A DNA stretch of 64,000 bases from Epiperipatus broadwayi (GCA_028023455.1 JAQFVV010012495.1:3359516-3423515), one strand, 5' to 3'; numbered from the stretch's first letter, positions 21,906 to 37,160 are shown. The notes: generated by a model from the sequence alone, not told the origin. A program made the numbers and translations.

Positions 21906-23070
21906 ATTTAAAACCGCTTTAATTTTGAAATAAGCAAATGTATCGATAAATGATGCATAACAGATTTTTTTCATTGACGAGATCGTTCGAATCTCTGAAT
22001 TTTATCGATAAAAAAGCGTAATAAAGGTAGAAAGGTCCAAATCAAACGTCATAAATATCGAAACTTTGGCTAACAGATTGTAAAAAAAAAACAAATTTTG
22101 GTCAGATTGTCTTTTTAGGGGGGGGGGGGACTTATTTGTAACATAAATAATTTGTTTAAAGCTAATTAGAAACATCCTTAATTCATTTGATGGTGATGCT
22201 TTCATATAAAACATTTGTTTCAGTTTGTAATTTGATTCACAATGGAAATTGAGTGCTTCTCTCTCTGGAATCTTACCTGCATGCGGCTCAATTACATTCT
22301 TTTTTTTTTTTTTTTTGACGCACGTTTTATTTCAACACTTTTACTTGCAATCTCGTTCATTTTCAAATGCAAAATCATTCGTAAATAAAACAAGCAAGCG
22401 ACATTGAATTAAAAGCTTTTTTTTAAGTGGGATTTGTTTACTTTAAATATATTTCATTTATTAATTTCATTCAAAATCTTTTAATTCTATTTTTTTTTTT
22501 TTATTATATTTGCGTTAGTTAGTAGTATCTTCTTACCCTTAGTAGACATAATTAATTATCTATCTCTTCATTTTTTTCCCAGTTAACTACAATATAGATT
22601 TGTTTGCACAATTACTGTTTTCTCAACACTTACTTTCAGCTATTTCTTCAAACAGGATTAATGTTCTTTTAATAAAATACTTTATTCAACCGGATTAATG
22701 TAGTTTGTAAATTCCCGATTGTAAATCATCTACGGTTGTTACAAAAATAATATAAATGCAAGTCTAAGATTTTAATTATCATCATTTATTTTGAAATCTG
22801 ACAAGTTCCACCTTACTCCTTTAAAAACTTTTCCCAAAATTACTCTTTATGATGCAGTAGATAATTAATTCTAAAATTACAGAAAATAATTTTGTAGAAC
22901 TTGAGGTATCATTTCTATTCGAACTTCTTGATAATTTTACAAACTTTGTAAGATAAATTGCATTTCCATATATATCTAACACTTTCAATGTTTTGCTCTT
23001 TTTGAAATTCCTTTGATTTATAAAATATTTGAAACAATTCATATATATATATATAATTTTTATCAAAACA
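21906..23070. other. AT-rich stretch with homopolymer runs
   Basis: G run near 22119-22129, T runs near 22301-22316 and 22489-22502. No gene or RNA recognised. Confidence 0.45.
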
Positions 23071-23740
23071 ATAATGTCTGGAGAAAGTTCTGATATTTAT
23101 GCTTTCATATCTGACCTTGACTTCAGAAGTGGACTAGTCCAGATTCCTTATCTGATCGGATTGAGCATTCGTTGCTACTAACCAATGTGTAAACATGTAG
23201 CCAAGCAATGTATAAACATGGGCAAAGGGTAAAAACAAGTATGGCCAATGTGTAAACATGTGTATAAAATCCTACCATTGGTTAGACTCTCTGAATCTGA
23301 CTGCTGCCATTAAGGGAGGGTATCTGGCAATAAATACTTAGCCTTTTTGGAGGCAAGGCAGAGAACGTCTGTCTACCTGAATGACTGAATGTGTTCTCTA
23401 TTAAAACCACTTCCAACAGCAAATGTGTTTCTACTATATTTACTACTGATACATCTACACAGTGATGCAAGTCCAGATAGGACTGGAAGCTGCTACAACT
23501 TTGGCAAACTCAAGGCAAACTGTCTATTACAGCTGGAAGAGTCATTGAACAAACTCAAGGCAAGCTATCCAGTATAGCAAAAAGAGATTAGACTAGAACT
23601 CACAAGGCAAGCTAAATATACAGCTGGAAGTGAGTCCAGACATTCTGCAGGACCAGCTCATTACTGGCAAAGTTATACATCACGTTGTATTTATTGATTG
23701 TATAATTTGTATGTATATTTGTTTTAATAAATTATACATA
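23071..23740 (+). other. Less AT-rich complex segment, possible LTR-like unit
   Basis: This stretch stands out from its surroundings. Three AATGTGTAAACATG-like units (23180-23265) precede a TATA-like TATAAAATCC (about 23264), then AATAAATA (about 23329), and several CAAGGCAA-CT blocks follow. The order of repeats, TATA box and polyadenylation signal recalls a retroviral-type LTR. However, I could not find matching TG...CA ends with a duplicated target site, nor any pol gene. The identity is open. Confidence 0.25.
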
Positions 23741-23806
23741 TTAAATAGTGAATGTTTATAATTTTTAATGTTACTGCTGGTTTGAGTCTGAAACCTGCAA
23801 TTCAGC

Positions 23807-23960
23807 CAAACACAACAGATTTGGCACAGTTAGATAAAAGGAAAAATTTTTCCCCATGGCTGGAAAAATTGTGTAACATATGCCAAATACAACAGATTTG
23901 TCACAGTCAGACAAACAGATTTATTTTTCCCCATTGACTGGAAAAATAGTATAAAACAAG
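23807..23960 (+). repeat. Tandem pair, about 77-bp unit
   Basis: Two adjacent units share CCAAAYACAACAGATTTG, then CACAGT, and a TTTTCCCCAT-GGCTGGAAAAAT end. No further copies seen. Confidence 0.7.
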
Positions 23961-24754
23961 CCAGTTCCAACAGCATTGGCTGGGAAAATGAAGGAAATAC
24001 GCGAGTGCGGCTAAAGACATTCACCGTATTTACATTTTGGTGATTATTAAAATCACAAATCTGTTCAAATAAAAAAATTGACTGCAAACATATAGACATG
24101 TCAATTAAAAGCTTCAACCAACCATGAGAGCTTTACTCACAACAAAGTGACAAAAGCTTGCCCTAGTGGATTGTTAGCTTTGTCACTATCGATTTTTTTT
24201 TAGACAGTTACAAAACATTGTAAAATTAAAATTATGAGTGGTAACTCACAAAAATAAAAATTGGTACTTTGTTTCTCTTACAAAGAAATAAGGGAAAATT
24301 AAAAAAATTGGCTAATTCAATTGGCTCTATAGAAGCTCAGCTCACCCTGAGGGCTGGATACACTATAAAGAACTATTAATATTTTACCTGCAGGCTAATC
24401 AGATGAAGAACCCGGAGGTAAAATAAGCCACATTAATACAAAATACTTGCTCAAAGCACTGGAAATGACAGATTGAGTTTTTTCTCATGACTTTTATCTC
24501 TTTAGTTCATCACTTTATCAGAATGTTAAATTGAACAGGATGTCCTAAAGATAGTGTCATAATTTGATATTATTTTAATGTATATAACTATAACTATTCT
24601 CAGTGTCTTGATACAAAAATCTCATTCAATTAAAAGTAATTTTTATACATGAATTTAAGAAAAAAACCATTGCAAAGTTCGTCTATAATAGATATTGTAT
24701 TCTAATATCATTCATCTTCAAGTATTAAATTTTTTATAAAAAATATATAATTAG
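23961..24754. other. AT-rich stretch, nothing recognised
   Basis: A short hairpin lies at 24149-24186 (GTGACAAAAGCTT against AGCTTTGTCAC). Otherwise nothing recognised. Confidence 0.4.
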
Positions 24755-24915
24755 AGGGGATTTGAACACAGACTTTTACCCCCCCCTTCATCCATTCATT
24801 TATCTTATATAACTAGTACACATGCCCACATACATGTGAAAAAGATAAATAATCTCTTATTTCGTGCCAAACCAGCTCTCATCAGTCCAGATCATCATTT
24901 TCCACACATATAGAG
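24755..24915 (-). mobile_element. Family H copy with intact core boxes
   Basis: Minus-sense copy. CTGATGA (complement of 24879-24885) and GAAA are both intact. Stem II is weakened (GAGCTG against TGGCAC), three bases before the core are deleted, and helix III is lost, so activity is doubtful. The tRNA-like B-box block is at the left end. Confidence 0.7.
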
Positions 24916-25488
24916 AGCATGAAAGTCTGCTTAAATCATCTCGAATTACATCTAAAGTACATTATATTTGTATTCAAATATTAAAAAATATATACATGGA
25001 ATTAATTAATGGCAACAAACACTTGAGTAAATCTCATTAGCAAAAACAATGTGGAAAATAATAACTATTATAAAGAAAATAACTTTACATGTATTCCTAT
25101 TTCATTTTTGTAGAAAATAATTAACATTATCTTCTATAAACTGTCTTCTAAAATAATTATGCCTTTGATATATCACTAATATTAAGAAATTTTTTTTAAT
25201 TTTAACAACAAAAAAACTATATTATTATTATACAGGATATGGATTAAAGGTGTACTTTTTCCAATGAAATTGATTAGAATCTAAAACATTATCTAACGAT
25301 TCCAAACAAAATAACACCCCCAGAAATAGTTATTTGTAAACGTAGTTATCCTAACTTCTGGGGGGAGGGGGGGGCAAAAGTTAAAGGCAAATTTTATTTA
25401 AAACAATCAAATCAACTAGTAATTCACATACTGAGTTTATTGTCTTTTAAATTCTGTAGAATACTTTTTTTTTTTTTTTTTTTTATGC
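24916..25488. other. AT-rich stretch, nothing recognised
   Basis: A G-rich patch near 25360-25374 and a T run at 25467-25484, the latter being the tail of the following minus-strand SINE. Confidence 0.45.
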
Positions 25489-25578
25489 GTCATAGCATCA
25501 GCCGGGAAGCGAACCCACTAACCAGGGACAACTGCTTGTAAGGCAGCTATGCTCACCTCTCGATCACCGACACTTGAC
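25489..25578 (-). mobile_element. Short tRNA-like SINE (family T), copy 2
   Basis: Minus sense, ending in a poly-A tail (T run at 25467-25484). B-box GGTTCGCTTCC is exact, and the terminal GTC...GAC complementary ends are present. The anticodon-arm-like hairpin reads CTGCCTTACAAGCAG. Confidence 0.75.
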
Positions 25579-28078
25579 AATACTTTCTTTATGCAAGATG
25601 TCAACGCTTCTCTCAGTGGTTGTTTTCTACTTTCTACTATAATTCATCTTTATCTCTCTATTAAAAACCATACTTAAATTCACTATAAAATATATTTTTG
25701 TCAATCTTTTGCTCTCATTTGCATTACATGCTCAATTCAATAAAGACATAAATTTAAAAATAGATTCCCTATTATCACATCCAATAACATAACAATTATA
25801 CAGATTATATGTTTTTATAATACTGTGTTTAGAATATTAAAAAAATTATTACATATAAATGTTCTAATGTTTGTATTCTGTCTATAAAAGAGGGAGGTTC
25901 ATATCTTCCATAAAATATATTTGGGAGAATAACATCATACAGAATGATTTAGCTTAGATAATTATTCTACTGAAATAAAATACTCTGTCTTTGAACTTAT
26001 TATATGCAGCAAAACACATTCTAGCTTGGGTTGTATATCAATATCCAAGTCCCACTTTTTTTTATTTAAAACTCACCAATATATTTAAAGTAATTCACAG
26101 ATATTTAAAAGTAATCCATATTCTTAAAATAATTGTCGTCCAAGTCAAAAGAATTGAAGATGATTGTTGATGGAAAAATTATCTGAAGTTTTTAAATGTT
26201 TATATTATTATCTTCTCTTTATCACATTTATGCCATCTACTGAAAGCTTTAATAATCAATAGATGTCAGCTAATAATGCTTAATAAATCCCTATTTAGTG
26301 TTGTTCTAGGCAATATCCCCAGACCAGGTTTTAGCTTATATCTTTTGTCAATGAAGAGTTTGGGATTTTAGAATAGTATATCTGGATCTAATGCATTTTT
26401 CCTCTAATAGCCATCTTTTATTTTTCTGTTTTACTATCAAACTATTAGCCCTTTTCAACCTAAGACAATACAGCTCATATAAATGGCATTTATCGATTTA
26501 CTGAAGTTTGCACTAAGTGGCACAAATGTGGTGAAAAAAAATTGCTGCTGAATAGCATTGGGTCAAGTGATATTTATTTTGGTGAACTATATTATTTATA
26601 GATTGGACTGAAAAAGTAGTTCTAATATCAGCATTCCGCCAATCTAGGAGTCCAGATAATGAAATTTTGTTAACTAGTTCAAATTAAAATTTTATCATCA
26701 AACACAACAAATTTTCATGTTGTCATGGATCTACTTATAATTTTTTTTTACAATCATGATCATAAAATGAAATATAAATTTGGAGCCTGTAATCATCTCT
26801 ATTTAATACCAACTTTTATTTCATTTTTTAAAGATTCTCTTACTTCCAGTAACAACACTTTTCTCACATCACTAAGGAAAAGACTATTTGAGTAAATTTC
26901 TGATGAGAACTGGTTATTTTCCAACACTTCTTTGAACCTTTTAAATTAGTCAAATATCTTGACTGAATTTATAAGATCAATATATAAATCATTCCTTGTA
27001 TTTTTTGTGATTATTTTATATTTAAGTGATAAGCAGCCATATCTATATTCTTTCGTGGTATTTCAAAACATTATTGAATCTTTTGTAGTCCATTCATTTA
27101 AGGGTAGAAGTAATTCAATTCATAATATGTTTTGGAAGTATTTTTTGTAGTGAATAACATTAATATTTTTGTAATTACTGCAATATTTTCTATTTTTTAC
27201 TTTTATGTGTTTTATCAATAGAAACATGTTTAAAATGAGGTGGCATGTCTTCATTGATGTATTTATTTCAAAGAAATTTTAGTAGTCTTGTAGCAAGCTT
27301 ATTATCACAGTTTTAACATTTTTTTTTTGAAATCTCATTAAGAATCCTGACTTTATATTACTATTATAAAGAATTTGATATCTCTGTCCAAATCTACTAT
27401 AGGATGGATACATCATATAGTTAGCTATCTCAATTTTTGTATAATTTATTCAAAAGATGAATAATACATTTTCTTTATTTTTTTAAAAAATGTCATCACA
27501 TATAAAAGAGTACAATCTACTGTTATAACTGGACTGTAACATCATTTTTCATCCACATAGATTATTTTCAACACAGAAAACAATCTCAAGTAATTGCAGT
27601 TAACCAAATACAAGATTTACTTTGCAGTTTTAACTTCCACTCATTCCTAATTCTTTATGTCAATCACAGAACCTGTGATATTAATTTTTTAAATGCTCAT
27701 ACAACTTTGTACTAATTTTATTATCAGCCAAATAAAAATAATGATGTATAATGAATGATACTTCGGCAGTGTAATTTCCATTATACCACTCTCAGTTACA
27801 CTATAGAAATATTATTTATTAAATGTATAATCTCTAGTCTAATGAATGACTAATGAAAATTATTAAAGAAGGTTACATATATTTAAATCAGGTCATTGAT
27901 AATATATTGTGACCCATTGAAAAAGTGGCTGATGATTGGTTCTCATTCCTCACTCCCTTCATCTAGGCCACCTATGAATCAATACGTGCACCACACAGCA
28001 GCATAACAATAAAAAAATTTAGATACTTTTTAATCCTTGATGGAATAATGCATTAACAGTAATTTTTTATTTCCATAT
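25579..28078. other. 2.5 kb AT-rich stretch, nothing recognised
   Basis: I looked on both strands and see no coding motif, tRNA-like box pair or strong repeat. The 63-codon frame at 26959-27150 has no family motif. An old unique intergenic or intronic origin is possible. Confidence 0.45.
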
Positions 28079-28172
28079 GTCAAAGCATTGGCTGGGAAGC
28101 GAACCCACGACAACCGTCTGCAAGCAACTGCTCGCTTGCAAGGTTGCTGCGCTGACCTCCCAACAGTGACTC
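28079..28172 (-). mobile_element. Short tRNA-like SINE (family T), copy 3
   Basis: Minus sense. B-box GGTTCGCTTCC is intact, and the GTCAAAGCATTGG end pairs with the opposite end. It carries a duplicated central hairpin compared with the other copies. Confidence 0.75.
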
Positions 28173-29305
28173 ACAAGATTTTATGACAGCAGAAAAAACA
28201 TTGAAAACAATCCACAAAGCTACTAACTATGTAGTCACACATCATGTCATAACTCACGATCTATACATGATAATTGCTTTAAACTTTGTATGATAAATAA
28301 TTAAATCAAGTCACTATATAATACATGCATTGATTCAGAGATGGCACTATAGTCAACTTGGAGAAAAAACTACTCTCTCTTTCACTGGGACATACTGTTT
28401 ACATTCACTAGCAGGGTATAATTCAACATTTTTAAAATGAATCCAAGAAAATAAAATGAAAATAAATCGTCCTATGCAAAAAAAATGCTATTTTATTATA
28501 TTCTAACCATTATCGTAATTTGAAGTTTTCTTTGAGTTATTCTCTTCTCCTCTCCTTTTGTGATGCGGATACTCAAAGTATTTCATTCAGAAATATATAT
28601 CTTTTCAATTACATTTAAAATTGTATTTATCAAATTTAAATTTAATTACTGCATATACAAATATAAAACGTTACATACAAACGTTGTATTAAACTTTAAC
28701 AGGAATAATGATTCTGTTAGAATTTTAATTGATTTATAATTATCTCTGAATTTAATTTATCAAAAATTTATTTTGGAGTCAAATTTAAAAAGAACATTTA
28801 GTCAGAAGTTATTTTTTTCTAGAATAGTAGGCAGATGAAAAGCATTATGCTTACGTAAAATAATTTTCCCAGCTAATTTTTTAAAATCAAATTATGAAGA
28901 TAACTTTTGCCCTATTTTAAAACATTTTCATTCGGAATTTTATATTGACAAAAAAAAAAAAAAAGATCACGTTTAATTGAAATTTTATAATAAACTCAAA
29001 AACTGCTTTTTTAAAAAATAAAATAAACTACTTATTTTTTAGATAAAGAAAGACATTTAAATAAAAATTAATTGGTATTAAACATAGTATAATCTATTGC
29101 TCATCATATCATTTCCCCCCTTCACAGTTTAATTTGTTAAATAAAAATATTTGACTAATTATTTGTTTGATGCGATACTTTATTTAAACTTTAATTATAA
29201 ATGTTTTCCCTTATTGATATTGCTAGAAATAAGAGCAGGCAATTAAAATGATTGGAAGACTGATTTATTTATTTTTTTCTACGACAAAAATTGATTTATT
29301 TATTA
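28173..29305. other. AT-rich stretch, nothing recognised
   Basis: No gene or repeat called. An A run lies at 28951-28965. Confidence 0.45.
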
Positions 29306-29475
29306 TTGTTACTGATTCTGGTGCTATTCCTCCTGCTGCTACTGCTGTTCCTGCTGCTTCTCCTGCTGTTGTTGATGCTACTACTATTACTACTAATACT
29401 GCTACTGCTGCTCCTCCTTCTCTTCTTACTACTACAACTATCACTACTATTACCACTACTACTAATAATAATATG
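29306..29475. repeat. Imperfect triplet repeat (CTG/CTA/ACT)
   Basis: A pyrimidine-purine triplet tract opens reading frames on both strands (Leu-rich, Ala/Thr-rich, Ser-rich) for 60-76 codons. The open frames follow from stop-free triplets and I do not call a protein. Confidence 0.85.
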
Positions 29476-30059
29476 TGAAAAATTGATGCTTGTGAAATAA
29501 ATGTTTGAGAAGTTGATTGTCTTCACCTGACTCTTATTTTTCTATTGAATGAAAGTAAAATATAGTCTCTATAAAGAAAGAGCATTTATTTAAATATATA
29601 TATAAAAGATTGTTCACAAATTCAAAATTAATTTATTATAGATAAAATGTGTGACAAAGAGACAAAGTTCTTTCTTAATTTTTTGCTATTCGGTTTTATT
29701 AGAATCATATATTACAATTATATTAGACAGCTTTTTGTTAAAGGGATTGCCATAAATGATCTGCTCACAATGCATAGATAATAAAAATGCATAAAGGTAT
29801 TTATTATTCATGAATCTATTTTTTTTTTCTTGTTTAACAAGTGCATTTATATCAAGAAAAAACCCCACTCCTTTAGGTAAGTTATGTTTTATTTAAATTT
29901 CTTTAATAATTAGAAAATATTTTAATAATTTTAAAATATATCTTTTTAGGCTGGATACACAGATGATCATGTGATATAAGAAGACGAGTAAAATCTTCTT
30001 AATTACATATTTAGCTCTATGATTGTTATTGTTATGATTCAAACGGGGGGAGGGGCAGT
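29476..30059. other. AT-rich stretch, nothing recognised
   Basis: No gene or repeat called. Confidence 0.4.
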
Positions 30060-30352
30060 ATGATCATACAAGAAGATGAGCTTGGATTGAAAACACTGTG
30101 GTTTTCATCTTGGGATCATAGCTTTATGGTTAACTAAATATGTAAAAGGTAGTTGAAGCATTGCATTAGATCATAATATTTAGATGCAATGCTCTCAGAT
30201 CCCAAGGTTCTTTACTAATGAAAGTCACATATTAAAAATCAATCCAGGGATATTGGATAAATAGGTACCAGATATGGATTTTATGTACAAACCTTCTTGC
30301 ACCCATTGATTGTGAAAGCTTGAAATGGTTGGCATATATGGAGAGTTTGCTA
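30060..30352 (+). mobile_element. MITE-like family M, long partial copy
   Basis: It shares GCTTGGATTGAAAACA, TGCATTAGATC, GATGCAATGCTCTCAGATC and GGGATATTGGAT blocks with 54783-55087 in the same order, and ends in TATGGAGAGTTTGCT. It lacks the left terminal inverted repeat that the 54733 copy has. Confidence 0.7.
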
Positions 30353-31538
30353 ATGATTTATTTTTGTTGATTTAATGGTTTATTTTGTTGTAAATAAATT
30401 GATTTTATTTATTCAATTCATGTCCTTGTGGTTATTTGTCTCAAGTCTATTGGTGTAAACTTTGATGCGGGTTCCAGTCTGAAGATGTAATAGAAGATAA
30501 ATGAAGAATGGAGTGAAATGTATATTATTTCAACTTTTGTTCTTTTAAGGTGCCAGATATGAAAAGACAAAAGTGATTCTTTGTGCATTAAGCATTTAAC
30601 ATTGAAAATAGATTTCAGCATAAATAGTCATTTTCTATAAAAATAAAATTTCAGAAACAGTTGCAATGTTAAATGCCATTTTAATGCATGATATGACTAC
30701 CATTTTTGTGCCAATATTTTGAAATGACTGGATCATTTGTAAAGGAATAGGCATTGATATATATTGACATGGATCTGACTGAAAAGATTAACCATATTAT
30801 TTATAAGCATGCTAGTTAAATTTTCTGGCCTGTAGTCTATTTTTGCAGCATTCATTTTCACTATGTAACATTTATATTCATGTGAAGTTACAGAAAGCAG
30901 AAAGACTTAATTAATTTCAATTTTTGAAGTTAAAGCTTTTACAATTATAAAGAAATTCAGGTTTTTCACTGCATCTTTGAACACTATTTGTCTGCCATAA
31001 TTTTTTTTTTAATGCTAATGGCTTTATTTGCTCAGGAGTTTAAAAGATGTTTGAGTCTGTGAGCACCATAATGGGACCTCCCAAGCCAATGTTGGATACT
31101 CTATCAACTATGCCAAACTATGCCAAGCAATCTGTCATAAATATTTTGAATACTAGATTCTTTATTACTGATAAAAGATTTAAAAAGGCAAAAACAGCTA
31201 ATTATATTTAAATCTTCATCGTTGATTCTAAAATCAACTGCAAATATTCTCATTATAATCTTTAATTTTATATTTAATTATGACATTCAAGTGCAATTTT
31301 TAAATTTGAAAATAAAGCTAAGACTTAAAAAATTTTGTTAACCATTTTATTGTGCACATTTTTTGATCCCCCCCCCTGCAATTATTTCAGTTAGATTTCA
31401 AACTTTATATTTTAATGATTAAACCTTTATTCTGAAGTAAATCCCCATACTTTTAAAATTATTTCTTTAGAAATATATGTTTATAAAAGAAAAATATACC
31501 TAAAAATATTATAGCTTTGCAAATATATATATAAATGT
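30353..31538. other. AT-rich stretch, nothing recognised
   Basis: No gene, RNA or clear repeat. A C run lies near 31368-31376. Confidence 0.45.
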
Positions 31539-31985
31539 GATATGTTGGACTATTTCCAAATAGAAACAACTTATGAGCAATAACTCACAAATTGACAACA
31601 CATGTTAGTAATTATACACAGTATTCACATATAAGTCAAATTCGCACCTTTAAATTCTTGAATATCAAATTTAAGGCAAATGCTCTAATCAAGTGAGCTA
31701 TTCTGACAACAGATAGTAGAGCGTTTACTTTAAATTCAATATTCAAGCATCTAAAGATGTGAGTTTGACTCTTCTGTAAATATTGTCACTGTGCATATCA
31801 GCCAGTAGTAGCTGAAGAAGAGTAGAGAATAATACTATTCAAAATGTTGTGTAATTATTAATTTGTGTTATCTATTTATGTGTTATTACTAACAAGTTGT
31901 TTGTATTTGGAAAGTTTAAGTAAAATTTAAAATTTTCTATACATTCAACATTCACTCATAGATGATGGAAATAGTCCAACATATC
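31539..31985. mobile_element. Foldback SINE (family F), intact copy with 20-bp TIR
   Basis: The ends are a perfect 20-bp inverted repeat, 31539-31558 against 31966-31985 (GATATGTTGGACTATTTCCA). The left half reads as a minus-sense tRNA-like SINE and the right half as a plus-sense one, joined head to head near 31711. The right half contains the GAGTTTGACTC B-box-like block and the GTTATTACTAACA and TTGGAAAGTTTAA tail blocks that also occur in the monomers at 41421, 43923 and 44256. It has no coding content. Confidence 0.75.
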
Positions 31986-33880
<1,895 letters not shown>

Positions 33881-34879
33881 TTTTTTATAATATATCTAAT
33901 AACTACAAACTCCCTGAGAATTGTCATAGCTTAGCTTATAATTTATACTTTATGAATATCAAATTCGTTTTTTGCCTTCTTAACTTTTTTAGTATAATAG
34001 AATCAAATAATTAAAGCTATTGTGAGTATTTTAATTGGATAAAAATCATTGTTCCTTACAACTACATGATGGCAGATAACTTTTAAATATGACTGATTTA
34101 TTGTAAATTATATACATATACACATCATGGGACATGCGTTTTTCAGGGCACATAAGTTCAGTTGATAGCGATTACGAATTTAATTCTGTTTAAGTTTAAC
34201 ATTATTCTTTTTTATTTGTATCGTTGTTATAATTTAAAAATATTACATAAAATATAATTTTAGCGGATAACTTATTAATTTACATATATAAATATTGAGA
34301 TAGTCTATACATTATATGTTTTATGTGATGATTTGTATTAACTGTTTGAGTTTACTTTACAAATTTTTAATTTTTTTTTTAATTATTATTACTATATCAA
34401 GTAAAACATAGGAGTAATTAATAAGATAATGAAAAAAAACTTTAAGAAATGACTTAATTAATCCTTAACATTTTAAAAAAAAAATAAAATAAAAGCGTTT
34501 GCTGATTCTTAATTAAATATTGATAATTTGATTTATTTTTAAAATCTTTGTAATATCTGCTTTGACGGAAAAAAAAATTTCTTAGTGAAGCTGTCTTATC
34601 TTATTAATTAGCAGTATATGGTCTTAAAAGTTACTTTTAAGTTATGAATATAATGTTTTCGCAATGCATAATTAATTCGCGAATGTTTTAAATAGAAAGC
34701 TTTTTAAAGTAATAAAATCAGGGTTAGCATTATTTCTTTAATATAAGCAAACATACTGTAGACAAAAATATTTTATAAAAACTTTATTTTTCTATTCTTT
34801 ATTTTGCTAATTAATATTTAAAATAAAACTAAAAATTACTTTATTTGAGAAATAATTGATAGTAAAGACAAAAGCCCTG
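33881..34879. other. AT-rich stretch, nothing recognised
   Basis: No gene or repeat called. Confidence 0.45.
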
Positions 34880-34985
34880 CCAAGTTTAGTGTAGCGATAG
34901 AGTGATGGATTTTGATGCTCAAGGTCCACGGACCCGGCTCCAACTCTGTAATTTCGGGTACTAGAACTTCTTATGAATTCCGATC
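34880..34985 (+). mobile_element. tRNA-like SINE relic
   Basis: TTAGTGTAGCGATAGAGTGATGG resembles an A-box region in part, and GGACCCGGCTCCAACTC a diverged B box. A CTAGAACTTCTTA block follows, close to the one at the end of the 14405-14525 relic. No functional tRNA fold is claimed. Confidence 0.4.
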
Positions 34986-36057
34986 GATAAAACAATTCGT
35001 ATAATTATTTATTAAAGTAAAAAATAAAAGTTTAATATCTATTTATTTTTATAATATTTGAATTTTTACACAAAATACACGTTTTGATTTATATTCATTG
35101 ATGTCACTATTGAATTGATTTTTTAAAACAACGAGTTATTTTTTATGATTTGTTGAACTGCATAGTTTGATTTATTTTTTCAGTCTTTAAAAAAGTTGAA
35201 TAGGTCGAAGTAAATAAAAATCAATAAAGATAATCTCATTTACAATTTTATAAACAAGTTATAATAAAAGTGGTAACTCTATGCTTTAAGCGCCCAATCG
35301 TGTAAATGCGTCTTTTTAAACTTAAAAAATTAAAAAGAATACAAAAATTAAAAATGCATTATTATTATTATAATAAAAAAAAGTTTATTAACATAAAACA
35401 AAATTGAAATAGTAACATACACAATGTTAAAAATAAATTAACTGTTTGACACTCACACGTAAATATATATATACTTCATATGTTATTTTAAAATTTATAA
35501 CATTTCCCAATTTTACCCAGACTCAGAAAATCTTTACATTCTTGGCAAAGTCATGAATTCATAATAAGAGTTCATAAATAATGAAAACTAAAAAGATATT
35601 ACCAATTAGGCAAGACAATTCTTTTGCTGAAATATATTTAGAAGATAATATTCCTGTAGTAATAATTTTCACTACACCACTTTTATGCAGGGTAGGGAGG
35701 GACTGATTTCTATCCACTTTTAACATCTTATTTTAAAAAATGATTAAAACTACAAAAAAATCTGATAATAATTATAATTTAATATTAAGACATGAGAATA
35801 AAAAATTTACTCTCTAACAAATGAATTCTAAATTTAAATATCATGTAATAATATATATATAAAATATTTATGTATTAGTTTTTTAATTAATACACTAATC
35901 TTTTTTTACACATTTATTATTTATTTCATAAAATATTTATGAAATATTAATTATTTCAAAAGAACAATTCAGATATTAATAGAAAATGTTTACTTTTAAT
36001 TAATTATGAGTTAAATGAAAATATTAACAAAATTTTACTCTACAAATCTAATATTTC
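34986..36057. other. AT-rich stretch, nothing recognised
   Basis: No gene or repeat called. Confidence 0.45.
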
Positions 36058-36125
36058 TTTTGGCTCAGTTGCTATAGATCTTTCCCAAGAAACTTAAGTA
36101 TGTGAGTTCAAGTTCTAAAGGGGAA
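36058..36125 (+). mobile_element. tRNA-like SINE head fragment
   Basis: TTGGCTCAGTTGCTATAGA matches an A box, and GTGAGTTCAAGTTCT a B box 35-40 bases on. It lacks the family F tail. Probably a truncated SINE. Confidence 0.5.
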
Positions 36126-36239
36126 CAATATTTTTCTTCATTATTAAAAATTAAAAAATGTGGTGTTGGAAAAAAACATTTAATAGAATAATCTGAAATA
36201 AACCTATGACCATCTTAAAAAATAGAGGAATATTTTGAA

Positions 36240-37160
36240 AAGAGAGAATATTGATTTGGAATGTGTATGTGGAAAAAAAATAAGAATTAGATTGGAGAAT
36301 AATAATATTGATGACATGAAAATATAAAGAGGAGTTAGGCAGTATGTCACTGTACTTTTTAATATTTATTTAGAAGACTAGTTAAATAGATATTTAGAGA
36401 ATGGAGGAGCAAATATTGGAGGTAAAATAATACAATGTATAAGATATGACTTTTAAAACTGAGCATGAAAACAGTCTCCAAAATATTTTGAATAAATTGA
36501 AGGAAGAATGTATGGAAAATGAAAGACTAGGTGTTTATGGATAGAAAGAAATGCAAAAAGTCTTCAAATCTAAATTCATAATAGAATACTTCAACAGGTA
36601 AATGAATTTACATATTTGGTTAATTGGTTGAGAGAGGATAAAAGAAGTTAAAATGAAGTTAAAAGAAGAATACCATTGGCAAAGAAGGCATTTACTAATA
36701 GAAAGAAAATATTTTGTGAACTTTTGAAGAGATAATTAGAAAAAAAAAAGCTTAAATATTATGCGTGAATTGTACTAATTGTACGATGAAAAAAAATGGA
36801 CAATGAATAAAATAATTAAGATCAGATTGTAAGTTTTTGAGATGGGGTCATGGAGAAGTATGGGAAAAATTACTGGTATAATTAAATGACAATGAATAAA
36901 TGAAAAAGAAAGATTGATTTGAGGAAATTATATAGAAAGATAAACTGTATTGAACATATATTAAGAAAAAAGAGTTTAACGAAAGATATTTTGGAGAGAA
37001 TTTCAAATGGAAAGAAGAAAGGGTGATAAAGATTACCCTTGCTGAATGATATAAACAAATGGAGAGAGATATGTGGAATTGAAGAGCTGGATAATGAAGA
37101 GACAGGAATAGAGAAATGGATGAAATCTGTAATGTCACTGCTCTCTAGACCTGTTTCTTA
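36240..37160 (+). mobile_element. LINE 3' part, very degenerate
   Basis: Broken plus-strand frames read GGKIIQCIRYD, VNEFTYLVNWLRED, VKRRIPLAKKAFTNRKKIFCEL and then, near 37010-37130, ISNGKKKG, a LLNDINKW block and EKWMKSVMS. This is the familiar order after the reverse transcriptase in many LINE ORF2 proteins (F-x-Y-L-G, I-K-x-R-I-x-x-A-K-x-A-F, G-R-P-x-x, W). Stops are frequent. It is unlike family Z and the RTE copies. The clade is not assigned. Confidence 0.6.

Noticed and set aside
29248-29526. Ala/Thr-rich, Leu-rich and Ser-rich frames on both strands
   Set aside because: They arise from one imperfect triplet repeat and have no domain features.
36848-37138. 96-codon minus-strand frame
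   Set aside because: Antisense to a degenerate LINE tail read on the plus strand.
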